Shown: one piece after another, positions 55,401 to 64,000 of the stretch
Position numbering within the stretch: position 1 is the stretch's first letter
How the letters are laid out: each line of letters starts with the position of its first letter
NCBI GenBank assembly: GCA_024305405.1
Contig: JAKNDB010000067.1
Location: forward strand, 1,072,001 to 1,136,000
Length of the DNA: 64,000 nt
From: Dirofilaria immitis
Lineage: Eukaryota; Nematoda; Chromadorea; Rhabditida; Onchocercidae
Direction of reading: 5' to 3'
Notes under the pieces: model-generated
The model's input: the letters and a program-made list of their open reading frames with translations, nothing else
Told to the model about the DNA's origin: nothing
Database searches by the model: none
Translations under genes and position numbers: made by a program

Positions 55401-55572
55401 AGTTGATATTAATTGATAAAAGTTTTTCAATATTATAATAGATATTATGATATTAACAGAATAATAAACTTAAATTTATCATATTTAATCTTATCATATT
55501 TTATATCAATATATCACGATAATAAAGCAATATGCTAACAAATTTTACAAAAAGTTTTAAATAAATTTGCTA
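52405..55572. other. Intergenic DNA, no gene seen
   Basis: AT-rich DNA between two converging genes. A 28-bp unit (CATCYAAACTTCCTATTTAT...) is duplicated in tandem at about 54157-54212. Open frames, such as 53234-53491 on the minus strand, are Lys/Asn/Ile-rich background. Confidence 0.55.
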
Positions 55573-58500
55573 TTATGATAGATTATTATCATTTTCTATA
55601 GCAGTTTCATTCTTGATATATTTCAATTGTTCATCTTCATCATCCGTATAATTATTGTAATTATATCTAATTGCAAGCATGATAAATAATCCGATAACAA
55701 TTATCATTAAAAAGCATAAACAAAAATTCGGTTGCCGGTTCAGCAACAATATGTGATCCAAAAATTAGCATATCTATTACATTACCCAAGAATACGGTCA
55801 TCAGCCAAATAGCCTATAAAACAAATAGCCTATAAAACTTATGAGATATAAAATTAAAATAATTCATTCTTAAAAATATGATAATAATTAAAATTAATTA
55901 AAAATATCGTTTACCTGTAAGACAGATTTCATAGTTGGTGATGCTTGTGAATAGGAGAATTCTAAGCCAGTTACTGAAAATAATACTTCACCAATAGTTA
56001 TCACAAAAATTGCGGTAATTGCCAAAGCATACTGACCGTATTTGGTCTAACTACAGTATAGATATGAATATTATCATTAGTGATATATACTACATGTGCA
56101 CCACCAGCTTCCGCATAAATAGTATAATTGTATGGACAATTAATAACCGAACAATTATCAGGACCAATTTTTAGCATATATTCCGATGAACTAATCAATG
56201 CTGGTTCAATATCTAAATATTGACCTGAAAATAATAAAGTAAGATAAACAATGATTATATTGAAAATAAATATCATCCTGATTAAATTCGAATAATTTAA
56301 TATTAATGATAATGATAAGAATGATAAGGATATTAATAATAAGATAAAAATACTTCCAATCCTATTAAATTTCATCTCATTTAGAGTCTAATTTATGATG
56401 ATACAGTCATTTTAGCATTATCACATTTTTATCAGATTGGCTTTGGTCTATGATGAGCATATTATATTAAGGGAACAATGAAATGAAATTAATTTTATAA
56501 TCAAAATGATTCAGATTGAAAGAGACTCAGGATAAATTATCATCATGCATTTTAATCGAGACTTAGCTTAAATTATCATTATGCATTTTAATCATGATTA
56601 TCCAAATGTAAGAGACGAGTAAAAATGCCTGATTTGATAGTTGCCTTCTTATGAATATTCTGATGATTATCAATAATGTAAAAACTTCCATTTGCTAGAT
56701 TGGATTCATCCGATATCAGCAGATACAGTCTGGTTCCTCCATTTTCGGTTTTCTTACAACTGTAGGGAAAAACAGAAAAGCTGCTTCTGAAACGATGAAA
56801 ATTACAAAAGTAATAAAAGTAGTGATTACGAAGATTGATAATGATTACTGAAATTGATAATCTAATGTATACAATAATGCTTGATAGATAAAAGGAAGCA
56901 AAATTTTGAAAATTCACTTACTTATTTCGAGATGATTCAAATAATCCAAGAACATAACCAGATGCAACACTTGATAAATTCAACTGGAAACTTTGCATAC
57001 TTCCACTTGAATTCGATGTTACAGTATAAATACCCTCTGGTAAATCGATCTTTCCAGAAGTAAGTTTTGTTCCATTGATTTCGTAGAAATTTGGCGAATT
57101 ACCGAATGATTGCAAAAACACTCTACCATGAGCCGGACATGCTTCCATTGTTTTGTTCACTTCTAACTATCAAAATCAAAGATTGGAAAGAATTCTTCTT
57201 ATACTGTAATTTTACCGTAACATTTCAATAATTTCACTACAGTATTCTAAAAATTTTTCAATTTTCAAATTATATTTATTACCAAGGACTAAAAATGATG
57301 GGTTAAAAATGATACTTGCAATATTCCAGCCATAACAAAGGCTATAGCTGCAAAACAACCACCAGTAGCCATTTTTCGAAGAGGTGTAATTTTGCATATC
57401 CTTTGAACTATTGGATAGATCCATGCTTCAAATATTGGTACTGTAATAAGAACAATAAGTGGATTTAAGGTATTCATTTGATCTGGCAATATCATAAATG
57501 GACCAATACGACCATTCATACGACGAGCTTGTAATACCCAGGTGCTACCCTGAAATAAAATTTGTAGCAAATATCAGATTTTTTCTATTTTTAGCAAAAA
57601 ATTTTGCAATTATTTCTAAATTGTCATCACACAAATAAGGCTTTTTTTTCGCTCATTTTTTTATTATTCTTTCTAGCAATATCAATTGATAAGCAAAATT
57701 CCACATTTTATCAGTTGAACATTGTTAAAGAAATCCTTCTCATAGTTAAATGATTCAGTCTCGATTACAATTTATTTGTACCATAAAAAAACTTAACTTT
57801 TATAAAAAAAAAAAACAACTCATATATAATGCTTGAAAATGTATAACTTAGAGATATCTATTAATCGTTTTGAAAATCAAAATTTTTGGAATAAGGTAAA
57901 AAAGATGGAAAAAAAATCGAAAATTCTCGCAGTCATTTCAATCTCTTTCTTCGAGAGTTGGAAATATACGTTTGCAAGCATTGGCCAAAAGATCTCTTCC
58001 TCCTCAAAACAAAAAAAAATCTGTCCCCAAAAAGTACAGAAATACGAATCAATCAATATTGGAATATCGAGAGTAATTTTTTAGTTTATTTTAATAATAT
58101 TTATTAAAATTAGCAATTATTTACTTGTTGATCGAAAAGTGCCCAGAATAATACAACTGGCCCAAATAAAGTTGAAATAGCTACTAAACTTTTAACACTA
58201 CGCAAGAAATGATTATTATACTTGGGTGCAGCATAATCGAGCCAATGCTCAGCCTTGGATTGACCTCTATAAAATATATTAAGTTTAATAAAGTTAATTG
58301 TCTTTGTATAAGTTAGCGAAGAAAAAAAATAGTTCACTTCAAATTTTTAAATGGCATATAAAAATTACTGTGATCATAACAGTTCATCGTTTATCATCTT
58401 ATCATATCAATCTCAAATTTTGACAGCTTTTGTAATCATCGGACATTTTGCATTCTTGCTTATACATTAATAAGATGAAAATGATATTTTATAAGTGATA

Positions 58501-60294
58501 ATTTAATTAGATGAAAATGATATTTTATAAGTGATAATTTAATTAGATGAAAATGATATTTTATAAGTGATAATTTAATTAGATGAAAATGATATTTTAT
58601 AAGTGATAATTTAATTAGATGAAAATGATATTTTATAAGTGATAATTTAATTAGATGAAAATGATATTTTATAAGTGATAATTTAATTAGATGAAAATGA
58701 TATTTTATAAGTGATAATTTAATTAGATGAAAATGATATTTTATAAGTGATAATTTAATTAGATGAAAATGATATTTTATAAGTGATAATTTTAATTTTA
58801 ACAAATATTTGATAAATATTTCTATAAAATTAATAAGCATTACCTTATAATACTGCATACTTTTTCTCGAATTGCATAACAAATACAGCAGAAAACGCTA
58901 AAAACAATATTACCCTTTGCAGATGGTAATATTTTATAGTATCGCCAACCGGCAAGAAATAATATAAAAGCCAATAACATTAATATACCTGGTACACCTG
59001 AATTTTTTTGTTTAAAAATTTTTATAATTTTATTCATTCTAACTTTTTCATTTTTTATTTTTTGGAAAGAATATAAGGCCGCATTTTTATTCAACTTATT
59101 TTTTTATTTTTTCTGTCTTGATTCACTTGTCAAAACTTATTTTTTTTTTGGAAAGAATATAAGGCCGCATTTTTATTCAACTTATTTGTTTGTTTCGATT
59201 TACTTACCAAAAGCCAATGGAAAACAATACTCGGAATCAAAACATTTTACTCGACCTCGTAATATTGGTGTTACTAAAATTGCTAATAGCGAACCAGCAT
59301 TGATAGCAAAATAAAAAAATGAGAAAAATTGATTCCTTTCATTCGTTTGCTTTTCATCAAACTAAAATTTGAAATTCAAATTTAAATATTCAAATTTGAA
59401 ATTCAAATTTGAAAATTTAAATTTAGACAATAAATAAATAGTTGTAGTGAAAGAAAAATTGAAAAGATTTGAAAAAAGCAAAATAAATCTAATTATATCG
59501 ATAGAAATTTTTAGTTATTTCGATTAGATAATATAATTTTAATAAATTTTAAATTTATAAATTTAACTTAAAAAATTTGTAATAAATAATTGAACGAATG
59601 AATAACTTATTTTTGTATTTTGAATTTTTTTTTCTATTTTTTAAATAGCTTATTCAAATGCTGCAACAATATATGATTATTTTAAAATTGAAATATAATA
59701 CATAAATTCTTCATATATCAATCTTTTCAAGTGATAAAAATTTCCTACCTGATCAGCAGCAAATGCAGAAACACAAGGTTTTATACCACCGGTAGCAAAA
59801 GCAATCACTGCTAATCCGCCAAAATCAAATATAAAGCGAAAATTTTGATCCAAATGTGGTATAGCACCAACTGATAACAATACATGACCGATCACATAAA
59901 CAGCAGACATCCAAAGGATTACACGAAATCGTCCAAAATAATTATCAGCAGCAATTGAACCAAGTAAAGGTGAGATATAAGCACAAGCGATAAATGAATG
60001 ATAGAAAAGTGATGCTTGACTATAAAATTTATACATATATTATATTTGATGATAATAATAATAATAATGATAATATATTTTGATTGTTATCTTTTAAATG
60101 ATAAAAGTAATTGATAATAAAATTAATCATATACCTTTCACTGAAATTATGCTCCGTGATCAGATATAGCATTAAGATAGCACGCATACCATAAAAGCTA
60201 AAACGTTCACAGAATTCATTGCCTAGCATAAAAATACACCTGGCGGATAGGTTCGAAGATTAGCCAATAAATTTTTACGATTATTTGTACCCAT
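55573..60294 (-). CDS. Proton-coupled oligopeptide transporter (POT/PEPT, SLC15 family)
   Basis: It imports di- and tripeptides with protons across the plasma membrane, typically in intestine. Exons, 5' to 3': 60294-60135 (open upstream to an acceptor at 60363), 60019-59749, 59361-59208, 58997-58844, 58266-58125, 57549-57316, 57166-56922, 56786-56629, 56224-55915 and 55813-55573; about 690 residues. Landmarks: the POT motif NEFCERFSFYGMRAIL, the signature GSIAADNYFGRFRVIL, FSFFYFAINAGSLL, FGPVVLFWALFDQQGSTW, a Cys/Asn-rich extracellular loop in exons 7-9 (as in animal PEPTs between TM9 and TM10), ITIGEVLFSVTGLEFSYSQA, and a last helix before an acidic tail. Three single-base frame breaks occur in A/T runs (60230-60234, 56041-56043 and 55709-55713). 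The exon 8 donor is either GC at 56628 or GT at 56616; both keep phase. The start MGTNN is the first in-frame Met seen. Confidence 0.93.
55803..55838. repeat. 16-bp tandem duplication over a 3' splice site
   Basis: The segment CAAATAGCCTATAAAA is duplicated in tandem, so the last intron of the peptide transporter has two identical TTTTATAG|GCTATTTG acceptors. Only the exon-proximal one (exon start 55813) keeps the frame. The distal one adds 16 bases and shifts it. Confidence 0.85.
58470..58793. repeat. 36-bp minisatellite, nine near-identical copies
   Basis: Nine units start at 58474, 58510 and so on every 36 bases to 58762, within the intron between transporter exons 58844 and 58266. The core reads GATGAAAATGATATTTTATA then AGTGATAATTTAATTA. 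The copies are almost identical, so expansion is recent or homogenised. Each unit carries one TGATAA. The 12-residue repeated reading frame on the minus strand (LSLIKYHFHLIK) follows from the 36-bp period and is not a protein. There are no spacers, so this is not a CRISPR array. Confidence 0.97.
59055..59188. repeat. About 40-bp direct duplication in a transporter intron
   Basis: The segment GGAAAGAATATAAGGCCGCA plus TTTTTATTCAACTTATT occurs at about 59064-59101 and again at about 59150-59188, flanked by T-runs. The second copy abuts the donor of the exon ending at 59208. Confidence 0.85.
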
Positions 60295-60608
60295 ATTATA
60301 ATAATTAGTATGATGTGATTTGTTGAATGATTTTAATAGAGGATGATGTTGTTGATTCGATTCTGAAATTTAAAATGAAAATAATAAGGAAGTAAAATTG
60401 ATAATTTTAATAATTGCATATTGTTCAATAATCTTTATCAAAGTTATAATATTATCATTATGATAATAATCATGATATTTATAGTAATCAATTCAATACA
60501 TATATATGATAAAAAAGGATGAAGCTAAATAGAAGGAAAAGCACAAATATTAGACGAAATGTAAAATGAAAAAGGATAGAAGCAAGTGATTCATTTTGAT
60601 AATTTTAA

Positions 60609-60850
60609 TTCGAAATGAACAACAATAAACGGCATTGCTCTGGATATCAATTTAATGATAATGATAAGAAAATACGCTTAGTAGCTTATCGGCTTATTAT
60701 TTTATCAATGATAAAGTGAAGAAAATATTAAAATCGAATATCGAAATGAGCAACAATAAGCAATATTTCTCTGTATTTCAACTCAATGATAATGATAAGA
60801 TAAGGTGCTCAGTAATTTATCAGCTTATTATTTTATCAATGATAAAATGA
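60609..60850. repeat. Diverged tandem duplication, about 133 bp x 2
   Basis: The block at about 60609-60720 is repeated at about 60742-60850 with perhaps 15% differences. Both copies keep CGAAATGARCAACAATAA, AATGATAATGATAAG and the near-palindrome TTTTATCAATGATAAA, which holds two GATA sites head to head. Confidence 0.8.
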
Positions 60851-60998
60851 CGAAATGATTTGAATTGAATTAGTTAATATCGAATTAGCATTTCAAGACT
60901 GAAATACTGTTTCTCGACTATATCGTTTTTCTTTTCACTTTATATAATAAAAATGTTAGTTCTTTTAAAAATTTCATATTCAAAATAAAAACACTATT

Positions 60999-61095
60999 TT
61001 GATATCTGATATAATATTATCACTTGTATATCATTAATACAAATGCCTTACTTCATATCTGATATAATATTATCATTTGTATATCAGTAGTGCAA
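60999..61095. repeat. Tandem duplication, about 56 bp x 2
   Basis: The segment ATATCTGATATAATATTATC followed by a TTGTATATCA-type tail appears at about 61000 and about 61056. Confidence 0.8.
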
Positions 61096-64000
61096 ATACA
61101 ATTCATTTTCCATAAAACATTTTTTTGCGTAGAAATTCAAAAATTTCAAAAATGATAAATATGATTATTCCCGCGATATAATATAATTATGTCTTGAGGA
61201 AAAAAACATACTATTTTATTCTCTTATCTTTTAACACTAATTACCAACTGATAATCATTTATTGAATTCATTTAATAAAATCTAGCAAGAGATATTTGTC
61301 CTGTAACTTTCAGGAAAAAATTATCTTGAAAATTGCAGATCAAAAGTAAATGATAATTTTCGATTCACAATTGTTATCAATCATCTCGAAAGAAGTTAGA
61401 TAACTTTAAATTAGGGAATGATGATAAGTTTTCATGTCCAATATAAGCAATGCAATTTTTTAAAGATTGTTTCAGTGTAATTCTTCATAATTTTTTTTTT
61501 TAGAGATAATTAAATCTAGTATATTTTATTTGATATGCGAAAATTATGATAGCATTATGATTACGTTAGATTGATAAGAATGGCAAAAAAATAGTGATAA
61601 TGTTTGTTAACAATGGTGATAAAAGATGATTGGTAAATGAATCTAAAAATTTGAAACTAATTTGCGCTTAACAAAAATAGTAATTTAAATGATTAATTAA
61701 ATAATAAATTGATAAAATAACTGATATCTTTGCTTAAATAAATGTAAACAATTAAATGATAGCAAAAGTCGAGAAAATAATATTTTATTTTTGATGCAAT
61801 AATATAAGATAGATACGATTTATATTCAAATACTTTTAATTTCTCATCCTAAATCAATTTAACATTTCAAAAAAAAAAAGGTCAACTTATAAATGAAAGT
61901 AAGCAATTGATGAATTATTATCGATTGATGAATTATTATCAATATGATTATAATTGTCAACGATAATAGTTTTATGATAAATGATCATGTTAATATGATA
62001 AGTGATAAAAAAATAATAATGTGATTATATATATCATGGTGTAAGAAAATGATATTTATCAATTTTTAAATTGATAAATTTTATGATTGAGATCCAAAAT
62101 TCCAATCAAGAACAAGTGATAAATTCTTTTAAACAACATAAAGATTTGATTCATTTTTTGCTTTCTTCTCTTTTTTTTACTTAATTTTTTTTCTTATCAT
62201 ATTTCTTGATCTCGAATCGAATGAAAATGTTAATAGATGATGCAAAATAGGTGATAAAAAGTTCGTCTTACAATATTTGCACTTTTTCCCTCCTATCAAT
62301 TTTATTCCTTGTTATCATTTTATCAGAAAAATTTCATCTTAATTTATAAATCCTGGATCGAAGTAGAAGCAACGCTAAAAACTTCAGATATCAATCTGAT
62401 TTAATATAATAAAATAGCTATCAAATGTAATTAATTATCTTACCTTCCTCTAAATTAAAAGATTAAACAAATATTAGCAATAAGTAATTATCAGGAACTA
62501 TTATGATAATCTTCATTAAACGATTGTTTAAAAAAAAATGGATGGAAAAAAAGATGAATTTAAATAGATCGATCGTTACTTATTTAAATTCAATAATTAC
62601 AAGATTACAATCAAAGTTCATTTTCTAAATTCATAAAGTAAAACTTTGACTAATCTTTTTTCATATAATCTCGATAAATGATAAATGAAGATGATAAAAC
62701 TAATAGGAAAATTTACACAATTAACAATTTTATTAAATTAATTTTTTTCTTCATCAAGGATCAGATAGAATTTAAAATTCCTAATCATTCATTGATAATT
62801 GAGATACCAAAAATATGATTACCACTAAATGATCAGATAAAATATAAAATGAATTCCTAAATTAATTATATAACTAGTAATACTTCCAATCTTACAAAAC
62901 GGAAACAAAAAAGATATCTTAAATGAATAGTTAAAAGAAGTTAGAAAGACCTAAAATTAATTCTAAATAATTATCATGTAGTAAAATTATAAAATGGATA
63001 ATAGAATAAATCAATTTCATGCATTAATTCATGAACAAAAAATCGAACAATTTGCATTTATTAATTAAAAAATTAATAATTATAATAGAAATATTTAAAT
63101 TAGTTAAAAATTGAAAGAGATATAAATGATTGTGCTGATATCACTAATTTAGTAAGTCCATTGGATTGAGAAAATATGTCGAATTTTCGTTATCATTAAA
63201 CTATGAAAGAGAAAATTGAATGAAAATGAAATGATCAGATCATTAAGAAAGGTAGAGATGGTTTTTTATGTCACTAGTGGTCATACAGTATCAAACAGAA
63301 TAAATTACTGTATTGGTCATACAGTATCAAACGAACAGTGATTTTTGAATCATTGAAAATATGCTGAAGATATAATTCATCAATATTTGATATTGGAAAT
63401 ATTTGTATTATTAGATATAATTAAATAATTTTATATTATAAAAAATGTTTTGATTTTTATTTTTTAAATAAATAAGAAATTATCTTATCATATTGAAAGA
63501 TATTGTTTGTTTCAAACATTGTAATTAATCAAATTTTTGACCTATAATCATCCTGTAGATCATAAGACATTGTTACTTGATATATCGTAAACTATTAATA
63601 TAAAACGGATAGTTACCAGTTGAGAAGTCACATTCATACACATTCATATATATATTCATACATATCTTGTTTTGATCCTACGACTTTATCCTAATCATAT
63701 ATTGAGCAAATTCAATTCAATAACTTCAAAATCGTTAAGTCTCAGATAATTTTCCTAAAATTAAAATAAAAAAATGAAACTATCGATTGTATTATTATCA
63801 ATATTTCTTCAATAAATTTACATATCATAGTTATCATCAATAAAATCTATCATAATAAAACTTTGTTACAAAATAAATTCAATTTCTTATTATCATAAAA
63901 TAAACTTATCACAACATTTGTATATTCAATTATACGATATATTTAAGTAATGAAAATTTTTCTCATTTGCTTCTTTTACTTTGTTTGAATAATTTGTGAT

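Larger units (their letters stand above)
60363..64000. promoter_or_regulatory. Upstream region of the peptide transporter, rich in TGATAA/TTATCA
   Basis: No exon is confidently seen, though a non-coding 5' exon or earlier coding exon is possible because the first exon is open back to an acceptor at 60363. TGATAA or its complement TTATCA recurs dozens of times, often in close or back-to-back pairs (for example 60655, 60706, 60787, 60838, 61248, 61419 and 61590). In C. elegans, TGATAA is the site of the intestinal GATA factor ELT-2, which drives digestive-tract genes such as peptide transporters. A regulatory role here is inference: the motif is also frequent elsewhere in this AT-rich window. 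Confidence 0.4.

Noticed and set aside
58460..58882. 140-codon repetitive open frame on the minus strand, and the array as a CRISPR
   Set aside because: The 12-residue repeat is the 36-bp minisatellite translated. The copies have no spacers between them and the host is eukaryotic.

Overview
The window reads as a chromosomal segment of a parasitic nematode, most likely a filarial worm (Onchocercidae). It is very AT-rich. Genes are split into many small exons with short introns ending in TTTTCAG or TTTTTAG. Several first coding exons sit directly behind a 3' splice site, as expected for spliced-leader trans-splicing. A decayed fragment that looks like bacterial propionyl-CoA carboxylase beta lies in one intron, which suits a lineage that carries or once carried Wolbachia. 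Assignment to this group is inference from gene content and style, not a database match.

Layout, left to right. (1) 76-6950 (+): the 3' part of a Patched-related (PTR) membrane protein with a sterol-sensing domain, in 15 exons. (2) 6951-15519: intergenic, with a 28-bp minisatellite at 9409-9590 and a tRNA-Ala-like pseudogene at 14623-14694. (3) 15520-18306 (+): a candidate five-exon gene of unknown family. (4) About 18.3-22.5 kb: intergenic, with a fold-back inverted repeat at 20651-20996. (5) 22552-23831 (+): a candidate two-exon small secreted peptide. (6) 25123-31643 (+): an SCP/CTDSP-type RNA polymerase II CTD phosphatase (scpl-1-like), with the antisense pccB relic in an intron. (7) 37165-37704 (+): a small secreted basic protein with one frame break. 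(8) 38352-48657 (-): a 26-exon SON-like splicing cofactor (RS region, G-patch, double-stranded-RNA-binding domain). One of its introns holds decayed coding sequence I could not identify. (9) 51028-52348 (+): a small single-pass membrane protein. (10) 55573-60294 (-): a proton-coupled oligopeptide transporter (POT/PEPT family), with a 36-bp minisatellite in an intron and an upstream region rich in TGATAA.

The genes do not form a pathway; this is ordinary eukaryotic gene order. Three themes cross genes. First, several introns join in frame only if a GC rather than GT 5' splice site is used. Second, otherwise intact exons of the SON, peptide-transporter and 37-kb genes have single-base frame breaks, nearly all in A/T runs, which suggests uncorrected homopolymer errors in the assembly rather than dead genes. 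Third, TGATAA/TTATCA (GATA-factor sites) recur, both in the minisatellite and upstream of the peptide transporter, which would be expected to be an intestinal gene.

All exon boundaries were worked out by eye from splice signals, phase and similarity to known families.
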